In this document: positions 44,354-55,882 of the stretch, piece after piece | Position numbering within the stretch: position 1 is the first letter of the stretch | Layout of the letters: every line of letters starts with the position of its first letter | NCBI GenBank assembly: GCA_012656075.1 | Contig: JAAKBF010000203.1 | Location: 434,001-498,000, forward strand | Direction: 5' to 3' | Source: Phytophthora hibernalis | Lineage: Eukaryota; Oomycota; Peronosporomycetes; Peronosporales; Peronosporaceae | DNA length: 64,000 nt | Program-made: the position numbers and the translations under genes | The notes under the pieces: generated by a model | The model's input: only the letters and a program-made list of their open reading frames with translations | What the model was told of the DNA's origin: nothing | Database searches by the model: none

Positions 44354-47312
44354 ATGAGGGACGAGCTCCGTGAAATCGACGAAGAACGAGGCGAGACGTC
44401 CAACCACGGCAATTCGACGGAATCTACGGCTGGGCAAGGCCGCTATGTGGTGCCGTTCACCATGTCACGAGAGGAAGAAGCCGTCGGAATGGAGATGGCA
44501 CGCTTGCAGTTGGCACAATTGATGGCTGAGTGTGCTGCACCCGGTGAAAAACCAACGGACGAGGCGTCGTACTCGGCATGGACTCGAGTCAAGTCGAAGA
44601 AGAAGTCGACGGGCGTTTTCCTTTGGGAGAAACGATCCGTGAAGGTCAAGCGCGAGTCGAAGAAGAAGAAGTGGGGATCAACTGTATCTAGTGTCTCTGT
44701 TGGAGCAGATCCTAACGTTGCAGAAGACAGCGGACCGGTGACGTACAGTGTTCGGAGCAGCACGACAGTGAATGCACCATTAGACATGGTTCTCAAGACT
44801 TTGGACGCGTCGGTGGCCACAGCGCATCGGTCGTTCACCAGAATCATCTACGGTAACCTCGTAGCCGACACGACGGTGCTTTTTCACAGTTCAAGGCTTG
44901 GTACCGATTGTCTGGCTGAGAGTGAGAACGACAGCTTCGAGACGCTGGCTGTGCGCTGGTTTGTGTGCCGATGCAGCAACCCCATGGTCTCCGACTGTGA
45001 TTTTTGCCTGCAGGAGTACACCAAGCGACACTCTATCGATGAGTTGACTATGAATGGCGATCACTACAACAACAACGAGTATCACGATGAAGATGAAAGA
45101 AGTGTTGGATACAGTCGTGAGGGCCTACACGCACAGGATGAATTACCGATTGCCTACAAACTCTTTCGGTCGATGGAGACTCGACACTGCCCAGAGCTGT
45201 TGGAGTCACACCGCGTCGTTCGTAGCAAAGTTCCTCTTGGTGGATTTCTCTTGTATCCGACAGACAGCAGTGAAAAAACGGATGTCGTGTTCTACGTGAG
45301 CATTGCACAGGACAGAGGTGGCAATCGCATCGGCAATTCGCCACTTTCATCGCCTATGTTGACACAATGCAGCGACCGACAGTTCCGAGCTCTTCAGAAT
45401 GTTGTGAGGCAGATGGCCCAGCAAATCGATCGTTTGAACAACGCCGTCGACTCATACAAAATGAGTCTGCACCTTGAGTCTTTACGCACCTTGCAGTGGG
45501 TGCGCAACGCCGAGCGAATTGAGTGTGTCGTGTGCTGCCGCAGGTTTCACCAACTGACGCGTCGACGGCATCACTGCCGGTTGTGTGGAGAAGTTATTTG
45601 CCGTGAGTGCTCGATTATCAAAGATGTGGATCTACCTGCGTCTGGCCCGACAGTGCTGCGGATCTGCACAGGTTGCAACAGAATTCACTCGTCGTCACGG
45701 CCGAAGACATCGTATATGCCTTCAACTTCAGAGCCAGAAATTTCTGCCCCACCAGAAAGAACTCGAAGGCGTCTGGCCCCCGTAACCATAGTTCGTGGAG
45801 TAGAGAAATCAAAGCAGGATCACGTGGCAGTAGCTGTGGCTCCATTCCCTGAAATTCCTCCGCGGCGACGCAGCTCTATCAAGGGTAAAAACAATGTGAA
45901 TGAAAGACAAGCGGGCGAGATGGCTGAGCGGAGGTTTGTGACGGCTTCGGAGGGTGCACAACGGCGAAAAGCGCTGGAGCAAGCAGCTAGCTGTCCAAAG
46001 CCAGTATCGGCCCCGTCATTGAACGTCGGTACTTTGCGAACAAATGGGCCGGCACACGGATGATATCGACGATGAAGCCGTCTGTCGTGACGACAGCGCC
46101 CAGCACTCCTATGACAACTACTCCGTCACCGATTGGTATTAGCCGGTCATCGTCCGAAACCTTTTCGTTTTCTCCACATTCCCAGCCATCAAAATTGCAT
46201 TCCCACTTTCCATCCTATCGAAGCAATGACAGTGAGGACGAAGACAAGTTCGAGTCACGAGTCGATCGTCAACGGCAACTGACAACGTCCCTATCAACCA
46301 GATCCGTCTACGCCGTAAAAAATGGTATTCTGGCGGATAACAATTCACCAAACGGAAATCAACAGCCTGTAAGTACCATCACACCTTGATCAACATGATT
46401 GCCAAAAGCCAACAAGATAGACCTTTAGTGTACCGAAGCTTTGAGACGCTGCAGTTGTACGAACACATTTTGCTCAAGCTCTGCGAGAGCTCGGCTTCCG
46501 TGCGAAACTCCAAGTTTGTAGCACTGACACTGTTTACTCGAGCTCGAGTGACTCCAGAAGACATGGGTCAGCAGAATGAAGCCGAGGCTGCCGTCTACTA
46601 CCTGAAGGTGAAAGGTAGTGCCAAGCTCATGAAAGTAGCGGCGAACATGCGCTGTTGTGATCCGGTACTCCAGCTACACAAACCTGTAATTACTCGGAAT
46701 ACGTGGGCACTGGACGGCAAATCTTCCGTTCACCCGTCGGGATACGATTTCCGGCAGCTACCGATCGTCTTGGGACCACAGAAGGCGAGATTCTACGCTG
46801 GCGTGCCGCTCACAGACTCGAAGAAGCACTATCGCTACGGTGCTCTTGCTGTCTTTGACACCGCTATAAATCCCGGTGAAGACGACGACCTGCCTATGAA
46901 GAAGACGCTCCAGGCACTACAGGTGTGCGCCAGCGAGGTGGTGATGGCGGTGGATGAGAAGAGGAAGGAGCTCGAGCTACGAAGCTTCCTGAAGGCGCCC
47001 TTGATCCAGCTACGACAGTCCGAGCCAGCGATGCATCTCAGCATGGAGGTCTCGCAATCAAGTCCCCGCTGGCGAGATATCGTCGAGCAGGAGAGCCTCG
47101 ACGGCGACAGTGACGACAACGACGAGCTCGACGAAGCGCAGCGACGACTAGAGTACGAGCTCCGGAATGCTCGAGCAAAGAACGGCAGCAAAACCCGCGT
47201 GGAATACTTCCGCAGTAAAATGCACGATTTAGTGCGTCAGGCGCAAGACACACAAGCGCAAATGGTGGAGAACTCGCTCGTCATGGAGCGTCACGGGGTC
47301 CCCATCGTCTGA
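44354..47312 (+). CDS. FYVE zinc-finger protein with START-like N-terminus and GAF-like C-terminus
   Basis: An oomycete-type FYVE protein. The N-terminal 350 residues include SVRSSTTVNAPLDMVLKTLD and ETLAVRWFVCR, similar to the START-like lipid-binding region of Phytophthora FYVE proteins. The FYVE finger at about 45510-45690 has WVRNAE in place of the WxxD motif, then CVVCCRRFHQL, RRRHHCRLCG and CRECS, so the PI3P-binding RRHHCR patch is complete. After a Ser/Arg-rich linker, 46420-47080 forms a GAF-like domain (FYAGVPL, YGALAVFDT). The frame breaks at AAA 46042-46044 (one base). A second junction at 46369-46430 is either a GTAAGT...TTTAG intron or another break; I could not settle its phase. 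Likely recruited to PI3P-rich endosomes. Confidence 0.78.
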
Positions 47313-47431
47313 TCACAACAGCAATCGCCCTCAATTATCAGTCACAGCACCGGCAATACATGATCTGCATGTTACTCTCTTTGTTCCTTGAGCTTCTCCC
47401 AGCAATCTACACGTCTGCCTCCTCTCTCTCT

Positions 47432-47779
47432 TCACTTGGTCTGGAAGAACTCGTACGTCTTGTTACGCAGCGCCAGCACCTGGGAGTTCCAGCTCTCGCG
47501 CACGAACGTGTAGTACTCGTGCTCTCGACTCGGCAGCGTCTCGTATCGCTGCTCGCTGCGCGTCTTTTGCTGCAAAATACACGAATATTTAGTGGAATTG
47601 ACACATTTCGGACCTCATCGAAGACTTGTTTCGCGTACGTGGGCGTCCCCGTGGAAGCTCTCCTTGACCTGGTTCACCGAGTACAGCACCACGCTCTCGC
47701 GCTCCAGCAGCTGGAACTTGACGGCGCCGTAGCGCAACCCGCCGAGCGCCACACCAGCCACGAACGCGCTCAAAGACAT
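47432..47779 (-). CDS. small single-helix protein, possibly mitochondrial (Mic12-like?)
   Basis: Two exons (47639-47779 and 47432-47569) with a GT-AG intron give 92 residues. The N-terminus (SLSAFVAGVALGGLRYGAV) is one hydrophobic Gly-rich helix. The rest is hydrophilic, ending REHEYYTFVRESWN and LALRNKTYEFFQTK. A short membrane anchor followed by a W-N-x-hydrophobic-x2-L pattern recalls MICOS subunit Mic12 and similar small inner-membrane proteins. This is only a resemblance by eye. The gene is convergent with the FYVE-GAF gene and divergent from the SDR gene 147 bp away. Confidence 0.6.
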
Positions 47780-47925
47780 TTTGTATCTGCCTTTGGGTCG
47801 GATTCGGTTCTGGTCCTCACGCTAAAATGGGTCCATTATTTGGAATAAATGGGTCCAAGAGAATACCCAAACCGATGTATCCATTTAATTTGGGCCAATC
47901 CTGTCAGTCGCGTTGAACCAGCCAA

Positions 47926-49739
47926 ATGCAGGCGGAGGACGTGTCGATGGACGCGCAGGGCGAGCCACAGGCGCCGGCAGGGCCCGTTGAGGAGATGCCG
48001 TTCACGGAGGAGCAGCTGGCGACCATGTTTCAGGTGCTGGACGTTCTGGCCAAGCGCAAGGAGCTCCTGGAGCAGCGCAACATGCGCGACGTCCGCAAGA
48101 AGCTGGCGCCCGTGACCGAGTACTTGGAAGGGCGCAAGTTCGGAGGCGTGGGGCGCAAGAAGTACCTTGAGGACAAGGCCATCCGTGAGGAGAAGCGTGC
48201 ACGCCACAACCAGCGAAAGATGCACGACAAACGCCACATCAACAGCTCGGCGCTGCGTCGCGAGCGCATCGCCAAGCTCGAGTCGCTGCTGCAGCAGGGA
48301 AGCGACAGTGCGCTACCTATGATTGCAGATGGCGTGGCTGGTGAGGACGTGTGCCACTCCACTGCGACGCTGACCAACGGCCCCGAGCCAGAGCTGCAGA
48401 AACTCTGCACGAGCGACGCAGAGCAGGCTCGGGACGAACAGGCGGCGGTCGACAAGAAGGAGGCCAGTGCACTGCTTGGGTTCCGCTCGTGCTACACGTG
48501 CAAGAGCCGATTTGAGAAGATCCACCACTTCTACGACCAGCTGTGCCCGCGGTGTGCAGAGCTCAACTTCACCAAGCGCTTCCAGTCGGCGGATTTGCGG
48601 GGCAAGGTGGCACTGATCACGGGCTCCCGTGTGAAGATTGGATTCAGGCGGCGGTGAAGCTGCTACTAGCTGGTGCGGCGGTGATTGCAACCACCCGATT
48701 CCCGAAGGATGCCGCGGAGCGATTCGCCCGCCACCCGGAGTATGAGACGTTCAAGGACCGTCTTCAGATTTTCGGCATTGACTTCCGTGACTTGGTGCAC
48801 TTGGAGCAGTTCTGCGACTTCGTAATTAGTCGCTACTCTCGTTTGGATATGATCGTACACAACGCATGCCAGACCGTGCGCCGCCCGCCGGCTTACTACA
48901 AGCCGCTTGTGGAGAAGGAGGCAAAGTCGCTCGAGGCCAGCACCAAGGACGTGCAGATGCTCATGAACCACCAGCATGAGTTTGAGTCGCACGTCAAGTC
49001 GCTCGCTCTTCCTGCATCGTCTGAGGCCAAGGCTGTTAACGCAACAGGCAGCGTTGTCATGTCCTCGGCGCTGAAGTCGCAGGTTCCGCTAATCGCTGGT
49101 GAAGACCACCCCGACGACCACGCAGAAGCGTTTCCGGAGGGCCTTGTGGACGTCAACGGCCAGCAAGTGGATCTCCGCTCGCGGAACTCATGGTTGCTTC
49201 GCATGGGTGAGGTTGCCACGCCGGAAGTGGCTGAGGTGTTCGCCATCAACACGCTGGCGCCGTTCATCATGAACAACCGCCTGGTACCGCTGCTGGAGAA
49301 GAGCGGCTCGACAGAGAAAAAGTTCGTCGTCAACGTGAGCGCCATGGAAGGCAAATTCTACCGCTACAAGACACCGAACCACCCGCACACCAACATGGCC
49401 AAGGCCGCGCTCAATATGATGACCCGTACTTGTGCTGAGGATCTGAGCAAGCGGCGCATCTACATGAACTCGGTCGACACAGGGTTAGTCATATCCCGTT
49501 GTTATTTGCCGCCATGACCACGTATTGACCTGTGCTTGTGTTGTATAACGTTCAGCTGGATCAACGACGAGAACCCGCTGGCCAAGGCGCATGCCCACGC
49601 GCAGGCGGCCAACTTCCAGACGCCCATCGACGAGATCGACGCCGCGGCGCGTGTGCTGGACCCCATTTTCGTGGGCTACAACTCGGACGAGGTGCTCTTC
49701 GGTAAGTTCCTCAAGGACTTCCACGAGACTGAGTGGTAA
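47926..49739 (+). CDS. zinc-ribbon plus short-chain dehydrogenase/reductase-like protein, one frame break
   Basis: The N-terminal 190 residues are basic and helical and end in a zinc ribbon (CYTCKSRF...CPRC). A Rossmann domain follows directly: GKVALITGSRVKIGF, LLLAGAAVIATTRFP, IDFRDLVHLEQF, MIVHNACQTVRRP, INTLAPFIMN and VVNVSAMEGKFYRYK. The usual catalytic YxxxK is replaced by HTNMAKAALNMMTR, so Tyr is Thr, as if the enzyme had changed or lost classic SDR chemistry; whether another nearby Tyr substitutes is unknown. An intron at 49484-49555 precedes the C-terminal exon (ending 49739). The frame breaks at TT 48643-48644, inside the nucleotide loop; one base restores it. A degraded partial copy of this gene lies at 59310-59495. 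Confidence 0.8.
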
Positions 49740-49887
49740 AATAGACAACCAGATCTAGAGCCTGCATTCATATCATAGATCATGCATTTATGCTACGTAC
49801 GACGTCGTCACGAGGCAACGTACGTCTTTTGTTGCCCTGCTTGAAGTTGTCCTGATCTCGCGCCCTTTGATTGGCTGAAAACGTTGA

Positions 49888-51065
49888 ATGCGAAAAGATC
49901 CGCCCGCCTCGAGGCTGTTCCTGTCAGAAACGAATCCGCCGTCAAGTGCACAAGTGGAAGATCGGATGAAGGTGGACACGCGCGTGGACAACAAGAAGTA
50001 CGGCCTCGCGCCTGATAGCAAAGTCTGGTGCGCAACGCACCCGGTGCTGCGCCACAAGCTCACGAAGCTGCGCGACGAACGCACGGACAGTCGCGTGTTC
50101 CGCCACTTGCTGCGAGAGGTCACGTTCTACCTGGGGTACGGGCACACACAGGACTGAAATGCAGGACTGTTATCCTATTTCTGACGGGGTGTCATCTAGA
50201 TACGACGCGACGGACGACCTGGAGACGGTCCCCAAGAAGATCAAGACACCTAAGGGCGACCACCAGGGGCGGAACTGTCCACGTCCGTGGCGCTCGTGCC
50301 GATCCTTCGTGCTGGATTGGGAATGGTGCGAGGGTGATGCTCTATACAGGATTTACTCTGCTGAAAGCTTGTCTTGCTGACTTGGTGGTGCTGTTTACTG
50401 ACTGTTGCAGGTGGAGCCCATGCTGGACGTGCTTCCGAACGCCACGGTGCACCACATCGGTACGACCTTGTCTCTTGGGTTTGGTAGATTAAAGGAAGCT
50501 GACGGTCTGGTTTGATGTTAGGAATGTACCGTAACAAGCAATCGCTGCTGCCTGTGCAGTACTACAACAAGCTCCCGAAGGAGTGCAATGCCGACGTCGC
50601 GATCATCCTCGAGCCTGTCATTGCCACAGGTAAATAAACCTTGGTATCTGACTTCAACAGCGGGGTGTTTCTCTTTAACACTGCATGCTTCTTTCTTGCA
50701 CAGCCGGGACGATCCTCGCGACGCTGGCAGTTTTGAAGACGTGGGGCGTCGAGAAGATCAAGATTGTGAGCACGATCGCGTCGAAGCAAGGTCTGCAGGA
50801 AGTGTGCGCCAAGAACCCGAACGTGGAGATCTTCCTAGCTGCCATTGACGACGGTCTCTCGGAGGTACGTTTTCAGCATCAAGTTAGCAAGGATGTGGCT
50901 TCAAGTTGTTCCGATGCTCGCGCATGTTTCTGACCGACTGCTGTGTTGTTGTCTTGACAGGAGGGCTACATCCTGCCCGGTCTCGGCGACGCCGGCGATC
51001 GCGAGTTCCAAACGGGTGCACAACTTGAAAAGGTCGAGAGCGCCCACAAGAAGCAGAAGCTGTAG
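49888..51065 (+). CDS. uracil phosphoribosyltransferase, six exons
   Basis: Pyrimidine salvage enzyme making UMP from uracil and PRPP. Landmarks are HPVLRHKLTKLRDERT, LREVTFYLGYDATDDL, VPILRAGLGMV, MYRNKQSLLPVQYYNKLP, the PRPP loop region EPVIATAGTILATL and EGYILPGLGDAGDREF. Exons: to 50135, 50202-50333, 50411-50459, 50522-50629, 50704-50864, 50961-51065, all with GT-AG introns. In the PRPP loop the usual ATG(G/N) is ATAG, a small deviation. A base appears missing in GGGG at 50266-50269, and perhaps another at the end of exon 2 (50332-50334). The start may instead be 49966, which gives a more standard N-terminus. Confidence 0.88.
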
Positions 51066-51228
51066 CTGGCTGGAGTTGCAGGGGTATCCTGAAGTGAGAC
51101 AATGATTGACTGATAAAAGCATCAACTTTTGCCATTTTACCAAACCCTCCTCATTCCGATTATCAAGTTTAACAGGCTTCTATCGAGCATCAAACTGTAT
51201 CCACTTTGAAAAGTTGCATCGAAGAGCG

Positions 51229-51930
51229 ATGACCAAGGACGCGACGCCGCCGCTACTCAAGACGCGCTCCAGGACCCGCTGGAGAGCTCCTGGCGCAAGC
51301 ACATGGTGCGCATCATGCATCTGTCTATAACCTCTGCGTTTCCGCTTCTAATTCGCTGTGCGAGGTCTGTAGAGCGATGGGCAGTGGGTGCCCGACGTCT
51401 CCGTGGACACGTGCATGCTCTGCCGCGCCGAGTTCGGCTTCTGGATCCGCCGCCACCACTGCCGCCGCTGCGGGCCGTGGTCTGTGACGGCTGCTCCGGT
51501 AGCCGCACCAAGTTTATCTACAAGGTACACACTGTTGCTGTCGTTACTTATCCATTTCTAATCAATTTATTTTTCTTCTGCAGGAGATCAACCCAAACCA
51601 ACTGTCGGAGGAGGACTGCAGAGTGTGCGACGCCTGTATCCGTGTGATCGACGAGAAGCTGGCGTTGGGTGTGAGTCGACGCTTCGGCAAGGGAATGGCG
51701 GCAGCGCTGGCCAGCGAGAGCGAAGACAACCAGCAGGACCACACGGCGGCGCTCGCCCCGGACAAAGGCGGCAACCGCACGGTCATGACGATGGGCAGAT
51801 ACAGGTCTGGACTCAATGGTGATGTGGTTGAGAGCAGAGAATCTTGCGCTGACGCTGTGGCTTGCTTGGTGGCAGGGCGGAGATCAAGGAGTCGGAAGGC
51901 AATCGGTACATCCGCGACACGGATCTGTAA
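51229..51930 (+). CDS. small FYVE-type zinc-finger protein, four exons
   Basis: Exons 51229-51305, 51373-51524, 51584-51804 and 51876-51930. After a short helical start (ALQDPLESSWRKHM) the FYVE finger begins QWVPDVSVDTCMLC with the WxxD motif intact, then WIRRHHCRRCGPVVC and CDACI. It should bind PI3P on endosomes. The C-terminus is a charged helix and ends EGNRYIRDTDL. Two frame breaks, at CC 51233-51234 right after the ATG and at GGGCC 51472-51476 inside the finger, are each explained by one missing base; the neighbouring frames show all zinc ligands. No other domain is present. Confidence 0.82.
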
Positions 51931-52342
51931 CGTATAAAGAAGTAAGAGCATGACTTCACTTCTACCGGTATTAATACATCTACCGCTTCATGATGCTCGG
52001 AGGATATATTCTGCTGGTCCCTTTTCTGAACCCGCACTTCGTTCAACCTTTGGAAATGTATCGAACTTCCCACTAAGTACGGGTCGAAGCAGGGTCGCCA
52101 GTTTGAACGTTCAAACCCAAACTCAGTCACTTGCGAGCAAGGCGGAAGGCTACCAAGACCAGTCGAAGAGCGTAGTCTTCTCCTTGTGTAGGCGTATTCT
52201 CTGCAGAGTTATCCGGGTCCAAGAAGGAAGGACTCGCCGCCTTTCTCTACGTGCAATTACTTCCGGCTGGCTTGCAGCGGCTGCTGTGCACGAGTCGCGT
52301 CTTCTCCTGGTCAAACAGCAGAACGCCGAGATCCTCTCGCCT
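51931..52342. other. 5' region of kinesin gene
   Basis: The kinesin frame stays open back to an ATG at 51950, but the encoded 131 residues have no domain, and codon use looks less gene-like than after 52343. I treat this as probable 5' UTR and promoter; an N-terminal extension cannot be excluded. Confidence 0.4.
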
Positions 52343-55300
52343 ATGGAGGAGCGACAACTCGTAGAACTCGAGTCGCCTCTCGACGTAGACGCACAAGTAC
52401 AGGATCTGGATACGGGGCCTCTCCACCACGACGACTCAAGCGCCGCAGGCGACGATGGGTCGACTGGTGACCTCGCGTCGCGCCTCGTCATCTCCACGTC
52501 AAGCCGCGTGCCAGGCTCCAAGCTGCGCACGCCGTCCAAGGTCTCGCGCATCCCGACGCCTGCAGCTTCCGCCTCCAAGCTCTCGTCTGCCGGTAGCAGA
52601 CTGGGGATGGCGGCCAGATCCACGCCGCGCGCACTGGAGAAAAAGGTGCAGCGCGTGGGCACCACCAGTGACTTTGGGCCGCGCGCTGCGGCTGAAGACG
52701 GCGCCGCGAAGCGGCCGTCCGCACTAGAGGCCCGCCGCGCGTACTCGGCGTCCATCAAGGCGCGGCGGAGCATCTCGACTGCAGCTGACGGAAGCAGCGG
52801 CCTCAGGAGGACGAACAGCAACAGCAGCATGAGTAGCGTCGCCAGTAGTGTGGCCAGTGTCAGTTCTTTGTCGAGAGTAAGGAGCAGTGCCGCGGACAGA
52901 CGGAAGACGCTGCACGACTTGGTGGAGAGCAACAAGGAGGATCGGCGCAGCAGTCTCGGGTCGCAGTCGTCGTCCTCATCGATCTCGTCGTCCGCGACGG
53001 CGGCGTCATTTGTATCGGCGTCGTCGTCCAGAGCTTCGTCGAGGTTGGGCGCCACACCGCCGATGCGGCGTGCCAGCTCTGTTACGGCGTCGCCTGCGCG
53101 TCACAAGGCGACGTCTGCTGCACACAAAGTGTGGCCGGCGACGGCGCCGTCCATGGCTATGCTCCCGGAGGACTTCACATTGAACGAGGACTCCGTGATG
53201 GCACTGAAGGAGGACCACGAGCTGGCGGAGAAGGGCGTGCAGGAACTTCTGGCGTTCTTGTCGACGTCTTCTACCGGTTCAGCGCTGACGACGGCGAATA
53301 TGAAGGCACGGCTCGAGGAGATGAAACTGCTCAAGGCTGGACTTCGCAGATTGAGCGCCCACAGTGAAGGACTGATGCGGTGCTGTGAGGCGTTCGAGAG
53401 GAGGACACTCGAGCAAAACGAGTATGTGGATGATTCTGCTGCCGAAATTGAACGGCTAACTCAATTGCTGAACGCCGAGTCAAACAAACACGCACAAGAC
53501 CATTCTAAAGGAATGCTTCCGGAGCTTGATCTGGAAGACTTTCATGGAGATGGGCCTCTTTCCAGGTCGCCTCACCCGACCTCCGACTGCGAGACTGCGT
53601 CTACCACTTCTTCGCAAAACATTTTCCCGAGAATGTCAAGTGAAGAGGCTGATCGCCAGCGCCAAGACATTCAGCAGGCGATGCAAGAGGACTCACCGCT
53701 GTCAGCATTTGTGCGAGGAATCCTGAAGAAAGCAACGGACAAAATTGAAGCGAAGTGGAAGACACGATTCGCCGAACAGCTCGCGGAACACGAGCAGGCG
53801 TTGGAGCAGGAGCGTGAACGATCCTCGGCGTCTGTGCTCTCCAGCTCCCGCTTGGTGACTGATACGCTACACGGCAAAGATGACGAGCTGAAGGCTATTC
53901 AAGAGTTAAACATCCACCTCAATCAGCAAAAACGACAACTCGAGTTGGACATGGATGCTGTTCGCTCCGAGTTGGAATATTGGAAGCAGCAAATGGATGA
54001 TGACGATGAGGAAAAGTCGTCCAATGCTCACAGCTTCTGGGAGAAGACGACAGACTTGGCCAAGCAGAACCGCGGCCTGACGGAAGACCTAGCGCAGGCA
54101 AACAAAACAATCACCCGCCTCAACGAGACGATCAAGATCGTGAAATCAAAGACGTCAAGCCTGAAAACTGAAAACGGTGATCGCGTGCGTGAATCAAAGT
54201 CTATGGTAGCAGAGAAAAACTTGCTTCAGGACAGGTTGGCTGCCATGGAAGCGAAGTTCGAGGACGAGAAGAATCGTCGAGAGCAATTCCAGGTTAACGT
54301 GGAGCAGTTGACCGTGGAGACCACAGCCCTATACGCCCAAATGGTTGCTTTGCAGACAACACATGAAGCAAAGCTGGAGGAGCTGCAAGCACGCTACGAG
54401 AAGCGAAATATTTCGCTGGCGGGTGAGATGAAGCTGCTCCAGGATCAAAACCGCCTGATGCGACGAATTGAGCCAAGCAATCAACGTGATTTGATTGGCA
54501 GTGCAGTTGGCGGATCGACTTATGGCAGCAGTCGTAGTACGAGCTCTGCGACACATGTACATGTAGATGAGGAAACGACCAAACGCCTCCAGGACCTGAC
54601 CGATGACTTACTCGCAGCTCGGCAGGAACTCACTGAGAAGTTTGATTTGATCACAGATCTGGAGATGAAAATCGCCGAAGGCGAAATCATGCGCCGCAAG
54701 CTACACAACACCATCCAGGAGCTGCGCGGCAACATTCGTGTGCACGTTAGGTTGCGCCCGTTCCTGCGCTCTGACGGTGCCGAGTCCTTGGCTAATAACC
54801 CGGAGTCCGCTATTATGTGCGACACCTTTGCCTCCACGATCACAACTAACGTGGAGAACCCACACACGTTTGCGTTCGACAAGATTTATGGGCAATCAGA
54901 CTCACAAGAGTTTGTGTTCAAGGATGTGTCGGACTTCATCCAATCAGCTATGGATGGCTACAATGTGTGCATATTTGCTTATGGCCAAACGGGATCTGGT
55001 AAGACGCACACCATGCAAGGTAGCGGGAAGGCACAGATGCGCGGCATTATCCCGCGATCGATTGATCTCATTATCAATTGTTGCGAAGAGCTGACGGCGA
55101 TGGGATGGAATTTCTCGTTGATGGTGACTTTCTACGAGATCTACAACGAAACTATCCGTGATCTGCTCTCCATGGACAATGAGCAACGCAAGTACAATAT
55201 CCGCACAGACAACCGCGGGGTGAACTATGTGGAAGGGTTGAGTGAGGTCTTCATCGATTTTGAACAGGCAACTGAGCAGGTAGACGAGATTGTGAACCTC

Positions 55301-55882
55301 GCCGCCTGCAACCGCTCGGTTGACCGCACAGATATGAATGCGCACTCATCTCGTAGTCACAGCATCTTCGCGTTGAAGATTCAGGGGTACAATGAGGCTC
55401 AAAATACTGAGGTTGAGGGAAGCTTGAGCCTTGTCGATCTCGCCGGTAGCGAGCGGCTAAGCCGATCACACGCCACGGGAGACCGCCTCAAGGAGGCACA
55501 AGCCATTAACAAGAGTCTGAGTGCTCTCGCAGACGTGTTCCAGGCTCTCGCCAAGAAGTCGTCTCACGTCCCATATCGCAACAGTAAACTCACGTACGCG
55601 CTGCAGCCTGCGCTATCTGGCGACGGCAAGACGCTTATGATGGCCAATTTGTCTCCAACATACGCGTCGTTGGATGAGTCGCTGTGTAGCATGCGCTTCG
55701 CACACAAGGTGAGCCAGTGCGAGCTCGGTGCTCCTGTGCGTCAAATCAAGTCGTCAAGGCGTCAGTCGCTAGGTCCCGGAGACCTTACTCGTTCTCTTGG
55801 GTCCGGCGGTATCCGGAGCTCGCCTCCACGAGACTCTCGACGAAACACGTTCACCCCTGGAGCTTTGAGGAAGCTACTCTAA
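52343..55882 (+). CDS. kinesin-14 (C-terminal motor)
   Basis: An intact single-exon frame of 1179 residues. The first 350 residues are basic and Ser/Ala-rich, probably a second microtubule-binding or regulated tail. Residues of about 360-790 are coiled coil (heptads such as LAQANKTITRLNETIK). The motor follows the neck sequence IQELRGNIRVHVRLRP, which marks kinesin-14 (NCD/KAR3 family, minus-end-directed). The nucleotide site is complete: GQTGSGKT at about residue 880, NAHSSRSH (switch I), and SLVDLAGSE (switch II), with KSLSALADV after it. The C-terminus after the motor is short and basic. It would act in spindle organisation. The frame is open upstream to an ATG at 51950 (1310 codons), so the start is uncertain. 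Confidence 0.93.
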   Translation: MEERQLVELESPLDVDAQVQDLDTGPLHHDDSSAAGDDGSTGDLASRLVISTSSRVPGSKLRTPSKVSRIPTPAASASKLSSAGSRLGMAARSTPRALEKKVQRVGTTSDFGPRAAAEDGAAKRPSALEARRAYSASIKARRSISTAADGSSGLRRTNSNSSMSSVASSVASVSSLSRVRSSAADRRKTLHDLVESNKEDRRSSLGSQSSSSSISSSATAASFVSASSSRASSRLGATPPMRRASSVTASPARHKATSAAHKVWPATAPSMAMLPEDFTLNEDSVMALKEDHELAEKGVQELLAFLSTSSTGSALTTANMKARLEEMKLLKAGLRRLSAHSEGLMRCCEAFERRTLEQNEYVDDSAAEIERLTQLLNAESNKHAQDHSKGMLPELDLEDFHGDGPLSRSPHPTSDCETASTTSSQNIFPRMSSEEADRQRQDIQQAMQEDSPLSAFVRGILKKATDKIEAKWKTRFAEQLAEHEQALEQERERSSASVLSSSRLVTDTLHGKDDELKAIQELNIHLNQQKRQLELDMDAVRSELEYWKQQMDDDDEEKSSNAHSFWEKTTDLAKQNRGLTEDLAQANKTITRLNETIKIVKSKTSSLKTENGDRVRESKSMVAEKNLLQDRLAAMEAKFEDEKNRREQFQVNVEQLTVETTALYAQMVALQTTHEAKLEELQARYEKRNISLAGEMKLLQDQNRLMRRIEPSNQRDLIGSAVGGSTYGSSRSTSSATHVHVDEETTKRLQDLTDDLLAARQELTEKFDLITDLEMKIAEGEIMRRKLHNTIQELRGNIRVHVRLRPFLRSDGAESLANNPESAIMCDTFASTITTNVENPHTFAFDKIYGQSDSQEFVFKDVSDFIQSAMDGYNVCIFAYGQTGSGKTHTMQGSGKAQMRGIIPRSIDLIINCCEELTAMGWNFSLMVTFYEIYNETIRDLLSMDNEQRKYNIRTDNRGVNYVEGLSEVFIDFEQATEQVDEIVNLAACNRSVDRTDMNAHSSRSHSIFALKIQGYNEAQNTEVEGSLSLVDLAGSERLSRSHATGDRLKEAQAINKSLSALADVFQALAKKSSHVPYRNSKLTYALQPALSGDGKTLMMANLSPTYASLDESLCSMRFAHKVSQCELGAPVRQIKSSRRQSLGPGDLTRSLGSGGIRSSPPRDSRRNTFTPGALRKLL

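Noticed and set aside
52150..53055. 301-codon minus-strand frame
   Set aside because: Antisense of the Ser/Ala-rich kinesin tail, composed almost only of Leu, Ser, Arg and Asp; no domain.
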